DNA from: Orychophragmus violaceus
Lineage: Eukaryota > Streptophyta > Magnoliopsida > Brassicales > Brassicaceae
DNA: 64,000 nucleotides
NCBI GenBank assembly: GCA_030180135.1
Contig: CM058232.1
Location: 91,438,630-91,502,629, forward strand
Reading direction: 5' to 3'
Shown here: positions 10,697 to 22,328 of the stretch, in pieces
Layout of the letters: each line of letters begins with the position of its first letter
How positions within the stretch are numbered: position 1 is the stretch's first letter
Program-made: the position numbers and the translations under genes
The notes under the pieces: model-generated
What the model was told of the DNA's origin: nothing
What the model saw: only the letters and a program-made list of their open reading frames with translations
Databases searched by the model: none

Positions 10697-13176
10697 GGTC
10701 TTTGGGAGGCCAAAATCGCACACAACATTCCTGGGGGAAAAGCCCAGAATTTCTCTAAGGCACAGGCCATGAAAAACCAAGAATAAGAAAGAGAGACTTT
10801 GGCCGGAACTTCAAGAAAATGGCCGGCGATCGGGAGAGCGTATGGTGGTTGCTGTAGGCGGCTAAGGGCGTCAATCATGGCTGGAGAAAAGCCAATGATC
10901 GTGGCAACCAACCACAAATTCCCAAGGCTAATGATCGGTTCTAAGGAATGAACCGCGACCGTGGCTTAATGGCTTGGTCGGCGGTTGGTCGGAGGAATCA
11001 GATGGACCCTGTCTTTCTCTTCTTCCTTTCTGAATTAGAACCGATTGTTAATCCAAGGAGTGGCTTAGATCGGACCAGTTTCTTAGAAGAAATCACAACC
11101 GGCCATGGGCTAAGATTGTGCACCGGTTGATGGGGAAGTTTCGGGTCGATTGGGCGCGTGGTCGGAAGGGGCTGGACGGATAAGCGCGGGTAGCGTCTGT
11201 TGGGGCGGACGTGAATAACCCGTCAGGCTGATCACGGACAGTCCATGCGGCAATCGGACGTTGGAACTCGGATCGAATGGTCAAGGGCATGGTCGGATCA
11301 ATTGGCATGAAGGCTTGATGGCGCCGTGGGTCCTGAGTGATCGGACGGCATGTTAAAGGCATGGCCATGCCATTGGATCGTACACGGCCATACCGTGAAG
11401 CGGGTGATCAGATGGTTAGCCTTGGAGGCAAGCCGGATCATGAACCGCCCATGGGTCATGCCAGCGTGAACGGTTGGTACTAACCGTGTGGTCGCGATCA
11501 GGCTGGAGATAAGTCCATCGGATCAGGATGGAATCCTGGTCGGACGTGAAGTTCGAATCAGTCAGCTGACGTGTATGTGCGTCACGGTCGAGACGATCGG
11601 TTTGCGGAATAACCGCCCGTACGTCGCGAGAAGTCGCGTCCGCTCGCGGTCAGATGCAACCGTTCGCGGTAAGACGCGTCTGTTCGGGAGAGACGTGATC
11701 GTACGACGACCTTGCGTAGTCGGATGGATCGTGCGACGGACGGTAATGTGACGACGATCGCATATGGACCGAGCGAGAGAGACTCGGTACGGTTTAGCGG
11801 ACGGACTGCCGAGCGATTGCTCGGTAAGTTTTCCACGACCGCGGCAGACTGATCGCGGGAGGACGATCGCGACAGGACGATCGCGGCAAGATGGACGCGG
11901 CAGACTGATCGTGATCCAAGCGGATGGCCGCGACTGTCCACGGGCGGTCGTGACTCTTCGCGAAAGGTCGCGTCTCTTCGCGGACTGACGCAACGGTTCA
12001 GAGATCGCTAACGATCAGAACGTGCGGCCAGTCCGATTGGACAGTGATTGCGGCAGGACACGGATAGCCTGGCAAACAGGAAACGCGAGTGTTGCCGAGT
12101 ATGCTTGGCGATGCTGTCGCATACTTGTTACGTCAAGCAGTTGTGCTAACGGACTGACGATCACGGTACGACCGAGAGACACTCGGTACGACCCGAGTGA
12201 TCGCGTAAGTTCATGGCAATAGACGGGATTATCAGACTTGACGGGTCCAAGTTCAATATACCGTCGGGATTGATCAGAAGATCAATCGCGGTTAAGTTCG
12301 GGCTGACGAGAAGGCATGAGTTGGACTGTGGATTGGATCGGGGAGATTGTGTGGTCGAAACGCGTACGGACTGATCAATCAGTCAAAAGAACTGGGTCGA
12401 TGGCCGACGGTACGAACCGCAGATCAGACCATCCACGGAAATGATTGAGAGGATCATTCCAACCTTGTACCGATCGTTGGGCTGGCGATACTAGGGAAAA
12501 CTGGTTTACGAACTGGTTAGACCTAAAGGACTTGGATCGGTCTAAGGGTAAAAGATACGGGAGGGAAAACGTGGTTAAGTCAAGGCAACCATCGAGAAAG
12601 CGAAAATGAGCTAAGGAATGATCGGGATGAAAAGGTGGTCAAAGGAAAGAACTAGAAGACCTCTCTTGCGCCTTGTCATGTGGGGATGGTTGGTTGAACG
12701 ACTCGGTACAAGGGAGGTATGTGCTAAGAGTTCGAGGATCAAACGGGTTAAGCTGGACGCCAAGCTAGCTTCACACCGACTTCACCAAAAAGGCTAAGGT
12801 ACGAGTTTAAGTACTCGAATGATCTAAAGTATGGATAGAAGGAAATAGTTCTATGGAACAAACTAAGTTAAAAACTTAGGTTGTTAGATCGGATAAATAG
12901 GTTCGGAACCTCGAAAAGAGTTTAAGTAAAGTTATAAGAGGTTCTCGAACGGATCGTTCCTTAGAAGGACGATTGAAATGGTTAAGTAGAATTTCCGCTG
13001 CGTATTGATTAAGTATGAAGGATCGAGGACTAGAAGTCCATGAGAGATCCGAGGAATACTTAATCTTAAAGAAAAATTTTAAATAGGACTGAATTTAGGG
13101 TGGTTCAGGCCAGGGCTTGGCCTGATCGGTTGAACGCATCGACCGTGGCCTAGGGTGGCCAGGTCGGGGTTTCACA

Positions 13177-15006
13177 AATGGTATCAGAGCGGAGTTGTTT
13201 CTAGGACGATGCTCGGATGATTGGTGACTTGCTAAGACAAGTGCACCAAGAACGTATTTAGTCTCGGCCATGATTGTGTATGGGCCAAGAACGGTTGGTG
13301 CGGATCAATAACACTAAGGGGACGAGTAAGCCAGTGGGATGCGGGTGGTCGAACGGCGCGTCTTGGAGACGTTGGCCGAGATCATGAAACCGTACACGGC
13401 AAGAGCCCAAGTGTGAAACGGTAAGAGGAAACCGAGTTGATCGCGGCCAAACCGAAAGACGGCACCATCGAGTCATTACCGAGCGTTGTAGACCATTCAC
13501 CGTGATCGCAGGTCGATGGCAACCGTCCACGGACCATCGTACCTGTTCGCGGGAACAGTCGTGTCCATACGCACAGAACCGTGCGGTACGTACGTGACGT
13601 CCTGATGGACGATCACGCGGTACGGCCGCATCGACCCGACAGACGGACGCACGATACGTACGTGATGTCCTGACGGACAGTCACGCGGTACGTCCGTGTC
13701 GACCTTACGGACGAATGTGCAGTACGTACGGGATATCCTGACAGACTATCACGCGGTACGTCTGCCATGTCCGTACGGATGGGTACGTGGTACGAACACG
13801 ACAGACAGACGGATTTGGTTTACGAACATCCGTAACGAACGTGCGGATGAACTTACGGTCGAATACGTACGATCGCGGGTCGCGACACGGTCGCAGATCC
13901 AGGAACGGTCGGGACGTGGATGGCACTTAGTCTTGGGCAGACTTTGAGAACAAGTCCGAGGGGAAATACTTTTCAGCTAATTGTGGGGTCGGTTGGAAGG
14001 TCGTATGTTCCAGCCGGGTATGGGCTCGGTTGGGAAATTAGTTTCCGGATTTGGATCAAGGTCGCAAGACGGTGTCGGGGTGAACCGGAAGGCATAATCA
14101 CGGGAAAGTGGTTGGCCGAACCGGGAGGGACCTGGGGTGAACTGGAGGGAGAAATCACAGGAAGTGGTTGACCTAACCGGGAGGGACCTGGAGGAGAACC
14201 GCGTTGGCTCAAAAGACAAGGTGTCATGCCAACCCGGGAAGGACCTAAAGGGGATGGAGTCAGTTGGGGCTGTCAACCAATCCTCTAGAACTCCGCACCG
14301 AAGGGTACCACTTGCAGAAACAATGGAAGCGCACTTTGGAAGTGTAGAAAGCAAGTAAGGTATGTGCGAAGTGCAACGGCGGGGACATAGGAGCCTAAAG
14401 CTGTTTGCAAGATAGGGGAAGGAAGGTGACAATGAAAGACCAATGATTTGCTTCCATTGTAAAGCAGTAATCAGAAGTAAAACGTGGGAGTAGAAGTCGA
14501 ACGGTAAAGGCTATGCGCTAACCGAGACGCCACGGGTTTACGAACTGGTTAGAGACATTGGTGTGGCCGAGTCCTATAGTGCGATCTGGTCTGTCACTGA
14601 ACCCCACTTCTTCGAATGTATTCGGCGAATTACATTTGGGGAAAAAGGTTAGGTTGCTTGCATTTGGAATGCGTAAGGACCTTAACCGAGGTCGAGTCCT
14701 GAAGGGAACAAAGGCCTGAGGTCGAGTCCTACGAGGAACAAAAGACCTGATTATGATCTAGTAAGAGATTTACTAAGATCGGGAAACTAAGATCAAGTCC
14801 TTGGAGGGCGATGATCAAGTTTCGGGTCAAATCCGGAAGGATTGTGATCGAGATTGACTAAGTCTAAGACAAGACAAAAAAATCAGGGAAATGATTGAGT
14901 CTTGACGGACCAAGGTCAATGGGGACTGGGAAGGTTCCTAAAGTTCGAACTCGATAAACCCTTAAGTCGGATTCGGGGACGAATCCCTTTTAAGGGGGGT
15001 AGAACT
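13177..15006 (+). pseudogene. Internal region of element B: PBS, decayed gag tail, polypurine tract
   Basis: The PBS TGGTATCAGAGC (13,179-13,190), complementary to the 3' end of initiator methionine tRNA, follows the LTR by 2 bp. No gag core is readable. Near 14,440 a half zinc knuckle (CFHCK) survives, and at about 14,510-14,640 a frame reads PRVYELVRDIGVAESYSAI, matching the gag-protease junction of element G (PRVYQLVEDFGEAGTFNAI). A polypurine tract TAAGGGGGGTAGA (14,991-15,003) precedes the 3' LTR. Everything between is noncoding or too decayed to read. Confidence 0.75.
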
Positions 15007-17827
15007 TGTAACATCCCAGAACCGGGAGTTTGACCACACCCTAAACGTTGGGCTGTCTATGGGACCATAAGACCAAACTTAAGATCAAGGATGATCGATG
15101 AGGATGTTCCATAGGCAAGGGAAGGTCAAACTCAATTGGGAAAAGAGCTGGATCTAAAGGGAATCAGCTAGAAAGAGAGTGTTTTAGCTCGGATGAGCTG
15201 AACAGCTGATCTGGTCAGTTGAGCCAGCTGACGGCCAGCTAAGCTCAGCTCAAGGGAGTGTTCAAGTGAAGGGTTAGCTGGTCAGCTAGTGACACTAGCT
15301 GACCAGGGGCGCTAAGGGCGAATGGGCACCAAGGGAAGGTTGCACCCATTCGGCCCATAACTTGCAACCCTTCCCTTGGGCGGTTGTGGCCGAATTTCCA
15401 GCCTATAAATAGGTCTTTGGGAGGCCAAAATCGCACACAACATTCCTGGGGGAAAATCCCAGAATTTCTCTAAGGCACAGGCCATGAAAAACCAAGAATA
15501 AGAAAGAGAGACTTTGGCCGGAACTTCAAGAAAATGGCCGGTGATCGGGAGAGCGTATGGTGGTTGCTGTAGGCGGCTAAGGGCGTCAATCATGGCTGGA
15601 GAAAAGCCAATGATCGTGGCAACCAACCACAAATTCCCAAGACTAATGATCGGTTCTAAGGAATGAACCGCGACCGTGGCTTAATGGCTTGGTCGGCGGT
15701 TGGTCGGAGGAATCGGATGGACCCTGTCTTTCTCTTCTTCCTTTCTGAATTAGAACCGATTGTTAATCCAAGGAGTGGCTTAGATCGGACCAGTTTCTTA
15801 GAAGAAATCACAACCGGCCATGGGCTAAGATTGTGCACCGGTTGACGGGGAAGTTTCGGGTCGATTGGGCGCGTGGTCGGAAGGGGCTGGACGGATAAGC
15901 GCGGGTAGCGTCTGTTGGGGCGGACGTGAATAACCCGTCAGGCTGATCACGGACAGTTCATGCGGCAATCGGACGTTGGAACTCGGATCGAATGGTCAAG
16001 GGCATGGTCGGATCAATTGGCGTGAAGGCTTGATGGCGCCGTGGGTCCTGAGTGATCGGACGGCATGTTAAAGGCATGGCCGGGCCATTGGATCGTACAC
16101 GGCCATACCGTGAAGCGGGTGATCAGATGGTTAGCCTTGGAGGCAAGCCGGATCATGAACCGCCCATGGGTCATGCCAGCGTGAACGGTTGGTACTAACC
16201 GTGTGGTCGCGATCAGGCTGGAGATAAGTCCATCGGATCAGGATAAAATCCTGGTCGGACGTGAAGTTCGAATCAGTCGGCTGACGTGTATGTGCGTCAC
16301 GGTCGAGACGATCGGTTCGCGGAATAACCGCCCGTACGTCGCGAGAATTCGCGTCCGCTCGCGGTCAGATGCAACCGTTCGCGGTAAGACGCGTCTGTTC
16401 GGGACAAACGTAATCGTACGACGACCTTGCGTAGTCGGATGGATCGCGCGACGGACGGGAATGTGACGACGATCACATATGGACCGAGCGAGAGAGACTC
16501 GGTACGGTTTAGCGGACGGACTGCCGAGCGATTGCTCGGTAAGTTTTCCACGACCGCGGCAGACTGATCGCGGGAGGACGATCGCGACAGGACGATCGCG
16601 GCAAGATGGACGCGGCAGACTGATCGTGATCCAAGCGGATGGTCGCGACTGTCCACGGGCGGTCGTGACTCTTCGCGAAAGGTCGCGTCTCTTCGCGGAC
16701 TGACGCAACGGTTCAGAGATCGCTAACGATCAGAACGTGCGGCCAGTCCGGTTGGACAGTGATTGCGGCAGGACACGGATAGCCTGGCAAACAGGAAACG
16801 CGAGTGTTGCCGAGTATGCTTGGCGATGCTGTCGCATCCTTGTTACGTCAAGCCATTGTGCTAACGGACTGACGATCACGGTACGACCGAGAGACACTCG
16901 GTACGACCCGAGTGATCGCGTAAGTTCATGGCAATAGACGGGATTATCAGACTTGACGGGTCCAAGTTCAATATACCGTCGGGATTGATCAGAAGATCAA
17001 TCGCGGTTAAGTTCGGGCTGACGAGAAGGCATGAGTTGGACTGTGGATTGGATCGGGGAGATTGTGTGGTCGAAACGCGTACGGACTGATCGATCAGTCA
17101 AAAGAACTGGGTCGATGGCCGACGGTACGAACCGCAGATCAGACCATCCACGGAAATGATTGAGAGGATCATTCCAACCTTGTACCGATCGTTGGGCTGG
17201 CGATACTAGGGAAAACTGGTTTACGAACTGGTTAGACCTAAAGGACTTGGGTCGGTCTAAGGGTAAAAGATACGGGAGGGAAAACGTGGTTAAGTCAAGG
17301 CAACCATCGAGAAAGGGAAAATGAGCTAAGGAATGATCGGGATGAAAAGGTGGTCAAAGGAAAGAACTAGAAGACCTCTCTTGCGCCTTGTCATGTGGGG
17401 ATGGTTGGTTGAACGACTCGGTACAAGGGAGGTATGTGCTAAGAGTTCGAGGATCAAACGGGTTAAGCTGGACGCCAAGCTAGCTTCACACCGACTTCAC
17501 CAAAAAGGCTAAGGTACGAGTTTAAGTACTCGAATGATCTAAAGTATGGATAGAAGGAAATAGTTCTATGGAACAAACTAAGTTAAAGACTTAGGTTGTT
17601 AGATCGGATAAATAGGTTCGGAACCTCGAAAAGAGTTTAAGTAAAGTTATAAGAGGTTCTCGAACGGATCGTTCCTTAGAAGGACGATTGAAATGGTTAA
17701 GTAGAATTTCCGCTGCGTATTGATTAAGTATGAAGGATCGAGGACTAGAAGTCCATGAGAGATCCGAGGAATACTTAATCTTAAAGAAAAATTTTAAATA
17801 GGACTGAATTTAGGGTGGTTCAGGCCA
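15007..17827 (+). repeat. 3' LTR of element B, 3' end deleted
   Basis: 2,821 bp colinear with 10,292-13,112 of the 5' LTR; the last 64 bp are missing. It carries its own copy of the palindrome (15,280-15,304) and TATA box. Low divergence from the 5' LTR dates the insertion as recent compared with the other elements here. Confidence 0.9.
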
Positions 17828-18847
17828 TAATTCTTCCTCCATATGATACCCAGTACTCAATTGTGATTGTAAGGTGGAGATGAGATCAAAATCAAGTTTA
17901 GGAGAATCATAAGCTTGTTAAAAGGAGCATGAAGCTGGATGATACGCTTATGAGAGTTAGTTTCATAAATATGATTCCAGCGAGCTAAACTCCTTCTGCA
18001 AAGACCAATAGCCTGGGGAAATCATAAGGAGGAAGGAGATTACACCGGTTTGTCCAGGTATCAAAAATCAGCCTGTGAACTTCTTGGATATGTCTACAAC
18101 GGTTTTCGTAAAGGAATTGAGTCACACCTCTTGAGTGAATTCCATCAGTGCAAAGGAACAATGGCCTATGATCAGAACCCACCCAAGGAAGGAGCACATC
18201 CCTGGCTCCTAGAAAAAGGTCTTTCCAGTCGGAAGTAGCTACAACTCTATCAAGTTTGGAACGAAATGGACCGTTGCGTCGATTTCCCATCCACGAATAT
18301 AAGCCACCAAAGGTCTTAACCTCATGAAGGTCCGATACATGAAGCATTCTGCGAAAAGAGTGAAACTGCCAATCTGCTCAGATAGAACCCCCCAACTGCT
18401 CTGAATTGTCGTTCAAATCATTAAAATCCCCTAAAACCAAGCAAGGCTGCCGATGATATAATCCCGCTTGGACCATAGAAACCATACGATTCCATAACTG
18501 CTTCCTTGGAGAGCGAATTGGATGACCGTAGACGTAAGATAAGGTAAAAGTAGTAGCTCTTTCAGTAACTAGCATATCAGTATAGTGAAGTGTAAGAGCT
18601 GTATCAAAAGAACACTTCACTGTATCCCGCCAAAAAATTGCCAAACCCCTCCACTCAACCCAACCGGAGACACCAAAAAATGGTGAGGAAAGTGGAGATC
18701 CTTCCCTAAATGCTTTACAAACCGATCATTATTCTTTATTTCTACAAGGAACATGATATCAAACTTATATTTATCCGAGATATCCTTAATGTAGGGAATT
18801 GTCAAGGGGTTCCTCAGCTCTTGGCAATTCCAATGCAGGAGTTTCAT
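17828..18847 (-). pseudogene. LINE ORF2 N-terminal part: apurinic-type endonuclease
   Basis: Minus strand, three frames. It starts at ATG 18,847 with MKLLHWNCQELRNPLTIPYI (the N-W-N-C-x-G/E-like opening of the EEP fold) and FDIMFLVEIKN. It continues at 18,644-18,378 with CLVLGDFNDL (catalytic GDFN) and at 18,347-17,985 with SKLDRVVATSDW and WVGSDHRPLFL (catalytic SDH). The remainder to 17,828 reads toward the linker (LISTLQSQLSTGYHMEEE) and stops at the truncated end of element B. Frameshifts inactivate it. Confidence 0.85.
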
Positions 18848-19157
18848 GGATGATTTGGTGGCTTAGGAGGTGCCACCAAACCTGCATCATTAGCCTCGAC
18901 AGAGGTAGAACGTTTCTGACGAGTGGAGGAAGACTCATTATCCACATCAATGAGAACTAGCTTGTGCCTGACTCCTCGCTCAGGAACTACAGCCGAGCAT
19001 GAGCCAACTTCCTGGATCGCAAAAGGATTGAGAAGAGGGAAAGGACCAGGACAAAGAGGATCAGTCAGGGGTATGAAGGAGGGAAGAGCTGGTGAAGGGT
19101 CAATATCAAGGAGAGTACCCGGCTCATCCAAAGGAGCAAATTTGGACCAACCAAAGT
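18844..19157 (-). pseudogene. LINE ORF1 C-terminal remnant
   Basis: An open frame (19,131-18,844) ends in PPKPPNHP and TGA. It is proline-rich, with no zinc knuckle visible, because the LINE is 5'-truncated here: the target duplication begins at 19,158. Its stop codon overlaps the ORF2 start as ATGA at 18,847-18,844. Identity as ORF1 rests on position and overlap, not on recognisable domain sequence. Confidence 0.65.
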
Positions 19158-19170
19158 AGTCACTACCTCC

Positions 19171-21378
19171 TTACTTTTTTTGTTTTTGATGTTTTTAGAA
19201 AAGAAAAAACTCCGACTATAGTGAAATAATTTAATAGACCCCGACCATTGAGAACATGCACAAAAACATTTGCATGTGGCTCCAAATTTTTTAAGTCTAC
19301 TTAAAAGATATATTAATTTAGTTATAAGAGAAGAGATGATAATAATATAGAAAATTTCTAAGTCTACTTAAAACATTTGAAATTATTTGAATTTTAATAA
19401 GACTTTAGATGATTCTCATGATTTTGAGTAAATTTAAGGAAGTCATGATTTGGTATTTAAAATTCATGAAATCTCATACAAAATCGTGAAATTTGGGTTT
19501 TTATATTTTTATCTATTTTTTTCCTGAATTTTTAAAAATCATGATTAAAATCTCGATATTTAAAACATTTTTAGTGGATATAATTTTTCAAAAAAAACAA
19601 ATATTATTTCAATAACAGTAGATTTTAAAAACATTTACTCATATATCCAATAACACTGAATTTTTAATTACTTTTTTAAAATTCATATTTAAATAATCAT
19701 TAAATCACTCTAAATCACTAGTTCAATATACCCTTCTTAATTTTTTTTATATAACTTCCAACAAATAATATATCGGTTTATTAAATAACACATAATTTAA
19801 CAATTTTTTATTCTTTATTCATATATATTGAAAGAAAACCGATACATGAGTTGTTTAACTTTTTTATTGTGTCAAAAGACTTGTTTATTTTCTCTTTGAA
19901 AGAATTGTTTTTGCAATTATTATACGGCCGTTTTTGTGTTTTGTCTTCATTCGTACAATACCACGAATCACTTTTCAGTAGGCTATCAATCTTTCAACTA
20001 CTATAGCTTAAACATGCTTAACTGTAAAGTTCTTTATGGACAAGTGACCGAAAAAATAAGTGTTTTTTGGTGACATAGATAGCCAAATTAAATTTTTAAG
20101 TCTTTCCGCACATACCATAAACCATGATGTTACCATTCACCCTCTTTCACAAAGTGCAACACCATCGTTGCACACAAGGATTGTTATCCTTGACGATATG
20201 AGCCTTCATTGACTCCACACGCGTTCTCGAATTTGGCTCTGATACCACTTGTAACGTCCCGACCGCCACCGTTCGTGGCACCATGTCCTGGTCACTCGGC
20301 TTGTGGGCTCACCCTTGTCCGTAAGCTGTTTTTTTTTTGGAAGTTTGAAAGACTTGTTTACTGTCCCCGAAATCACTAGACGGCCGTTTCATGTGTGTTG
20401 TCGTCACTCGCACAATACCGCACATCATTTTCCTGTAGGTCACTCATCCTTTAACTATTTCAGTTCAAATACGTTTAACCCTGAAATTTTCTCTGAAAAA
20501 TAATCGAAAAAGTAAATGCACAAAAATTTTGCCAATCATAAAAATTCGTGGAACGAGGAAAAAACGCGAAAACGCAAATCTGCGTTTTTGCTGAAAAAAT
20601 TTACAAAAAAAAACCATTCCACGAAAAAGTAAGGTTTATGTAGATTATTGCGGAATTAACATTAGCTTGATTGGTAACTCGCGGAATGGCGGAATCGCGT
20701 TTAAATGCAATACTTGCGGAATCGCGTTTTAAATGCAATTCCGCCATTCCGCGATTACTCAGGTGTTACCAATCAAAACCATAGATAATCAAATCAATTT
20801 TTTTTTAAGTTTTTCCACGTATATCACAAACTGTGCCGTTAGATAGATAGAGAGTCCCGATTATCGTAGGATCGGAGTATTTGTGTGGTGAACTAGTTTA
20901 TGAATTATCAAAGTTCATGTATATTTAGTACGTTGACTAGTTTAGTTGGCCCATACGAAATGACCAACGATGTCAATGGTATACATTGTCTTCACTCTCC
21001 ATCATGCATGTCACCACTAGCTAAGTGTGTTTTTCTCTCCAAATGATGAAATATGGCGAAGCTTCCCTGCTCAATGAATTTCACGTGGTATTTTCGTTCA
21101 CAATATCTCTACTTGATAATTATATATATTGGCGAAAAATGGAAAAAAAAAATTGTTCAATTGATTAGTACGCCGGATACATTGAACGAAATTTTTAATT
21201 TTAAATACCGAACACGAACACTTGTTTTTAAGTGCCACGATTGAAAGAAAAAAAAACAACAAAAGAACATTTTGACCGAGTCTACATCTTATTCCTCGAT
21301 CTCGATTATTCGAAACATATGATAATATGCCCGTCGTCTATATTTCCGTAGAATAAATCATTTTATAATCTTTGGTCT
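19171..21378. other. AT-rich intergenic DNA with retroelement scraps
   Basis: Bases 19,171-19,860 are very AT-rich with nothing recognisable. A decayed direct repeat follows: about 19,874-20,060 and 20,345-20,520 share ACGGCCGTTT...GTCNTCANTCGNACAATACC...TTTCAACTA-like words. Between them, at 20,235-20,265, the plus strand reads GGCTCTGATACCACTTGTAACGTCCCG, i.e. a minus-strand LTR end followed by a methionine-tRNA PBS, so this is a relic of a minus-strand LTR retroelement. An inverted repeat of strong hairpin type is at about 20,543-20,626 (TTCGTGGAA ... TTCCACGAA). Confidence 0.55.
20667..20776. mobile_element. MITE-like inverted repeat
   Basis: Ends TTGATTGGTAAC and GTTACCAATCAA are perfect 12-bp inverted repeats. 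Inside, TCGCGGAATGGCGGAAT is mirrored by ATTCCGCCATTCCGCGA, so most of the 110 bp folds back. No target duplication could be fixed with confidence. Confidence 0.55.
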
Positions 21379-22168
21379 TCATTTAAAGATTGAAGTATTG
21401 AACTTGAGCCTAGCAAATTCGACCATCTTTTCTATATCGGGCACGACAGGTTTGACTGCTTCATGGGCGTAGAATCTATCTGCCCAATGGAATAGACCTG
21501 GTGTGTTCTCTGGGTGTATGAACTTGACGCCGATAAAATTCTCGAGAACCTTGAGAGGACCCAACATCGACCCGAAACCGATATCAATGAATCCTATATT
21601 GTCTCCTCCAAAGAAGCCTCTTCCTTTGCTGCATTCTTGAAACGTTTCTTCCAATAGAGACATACACTGTTCTAGCTTTGATATCGCCGCCTTTCTTTCC
21701 TCCTCGTTTCTTGCTACCGCCACTCCATTGATCGATGTGAAACACTATATCAAAGATCAAGAAGATTGTTTAATACATGACTCATGTTTGTCTTAGCACA
21801 TGGCTTCATATGGATTCATGATGACTTACGTGTTCGTCGATGTAGACGTCCCAAAAGCGAGCTACGGCGCGATCAAATGGGTCAGAGGGAAGGATGGGAG
21901 GACCAGAGAGCCAAGTTTCATCGACGTACATGACGATGTTGAGAGATTCACGGATTGGTTTATTGCCATGGATGAGGATAGGGATCTGTTTGTGGACAGG
22001 GTTGTAGTTTAACACGCTCTCCGAATTCAAATTATCTTCTTCTTCAAGATACTCGTACGGTACACGCTTTAGGTTAAGTGCGATCCGAGTCCTCAGCACG
22101 AAAGGGCTAGGCCATGCTCCTAATAGCTTTACGTACTCATCATTGTTCGAACCATTCCTTAGACCCAT
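21379..22168 (-). CDS. GSTU10: Tau-class glutathione S-transferase (GSTU10-like), two exons
   Basis: Cytosolic enzyme that conjugates glutathione to electrophilic substrates in stress and xenobiotic detoxification. Exons on the minus strand are 22,168-21,830 (113 codons) and 21,744-21,379 (121 codons plus TGA), joined at GAACAC|GTAAGT...GATATAG|TGTTTC in phase 0, giving 234 residues, normal for the class. The N-terminal thioredoxin-like domain has YVKLLGAWPSPF with the catalytic serine at residue 21, and the glutathione site HKQIPILIHGNKPIRES. The helical C-terminal domain spans the junction (YIDEH/CFTSING) and ends KFNTSIFK. The single intron after the DEH block is the usual tau-class position. 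The start at MGLRNG is chosen because upstream in-frame codons reach into the TATA box. The GSTU10 name is from remembered Arabidopsis sequence. No frameshift or missing key residue is seen; this is the only intact host gene here. Confidence 0.93.
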
Positions 22169-22316
22169 TGCACTTTTGGTTCGTTTATACCTAAAAAGAA
22201 AATAATATTTTTGGTTTCTGAAGACAGGAGATTGATCAAACTCGCAGCTGTTTTTTTTGTGGGATAGGAATTGAACAGCTGTGGTTTGATGAGGTTTGGT
22301 CTCTGCCTTTGGCGGT

Positions 22317-22328
22317 CTATATATATGC
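22317..22328 (-). promoter_or_regulatory. TATA box of the GST gene
   Basis: Minus-strand GCATATATATAG about 150 bp upstream of the ATG, giving a 5' leader of roughly 115-120 nt. It is the only strong TATA-like site between the ATG and the Mutator-like element that starts at 22,801. Confidence 0.6.

Larger units (their letters stand above)
10292..13176 (+). repeat. 5' LTR of element B
   Basis: 2,885 bp, TGTAACATCCCAGAACC ... GGGGTTTCACA (TG...CA). It contains the palindrome at 10,565-10,589, a TATA box at 10,689-10,696, and a long GC-rich segment (11,550-12,200) full of CGATCGCG-type words that keeps spurious frames open on both strands. Confidence 0.9.
10292..17827 (+). mobile_element. Element B: young non-autonomous Ty3/gypsy-type LTR element (LARD-like)
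   Basis: 5' LTR 10,292-13,176, PBS 13,179-13,190, internal region to 15,006 and 3' LTR from 15,007. The 3' LTR stops at 17,827, about 64 bp short of the full LTR end, where LINE sequence resumes; about 100 codons of LINE between endonuclease and RT also seem to be missing there, so a deletion removed the junction and its TSD. The two LTRs run 2,821 bp with no net length change and I count about 30 mismatches, near 1%. The 1.83-kb internal region has no RT or integrase, so it needs helper proteins from a relative. Confidence 0.9.
5591..19157 (-). mobile_element. L1-type LINE, 5'-truncated, interrupted by two LTR insertions
   Basis: In minus-strand order: ORF1 C-terminal piece (19,131-18,844), endonuclease (18,847-17,985), [element B], reverse transcriptase pieces (10,291-9,239), [solo LTR A], then zinc-knuckle-like zf-RVT and RNase H (6,954-5,644), a short 3' UTR and an oligo(A) tail (T run at 5,591-5,596 on the plus strand). 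A 13-bp imperfect duplication flanks it: AGTCGCCACCTCC (5,578-5,590) and AGTCACTACCTCC (19,158-19,170), 11 of 13 identical. This fits target-primed integration and 5' truncation in ORF1. Frameshifts and loss of the RT core make it inactive. It belongs to the plant L1 lineage with a C-terminal plant-type RNase H. Confidence 0.85.

Noticed and set aside
11488..11993. Long overlapping frames on both strands in the LTRs of element B (also 16,203-16,708)
   Set aside because: GC-rich CGATCG-type LTR sequence with few stop codons; no domains, and the identical LTR copy gives the same frames.
21800..22012. Plus-strand frame opposite the GST gene
   Set aside because: Antisense shadow of exon 1 and the intron.
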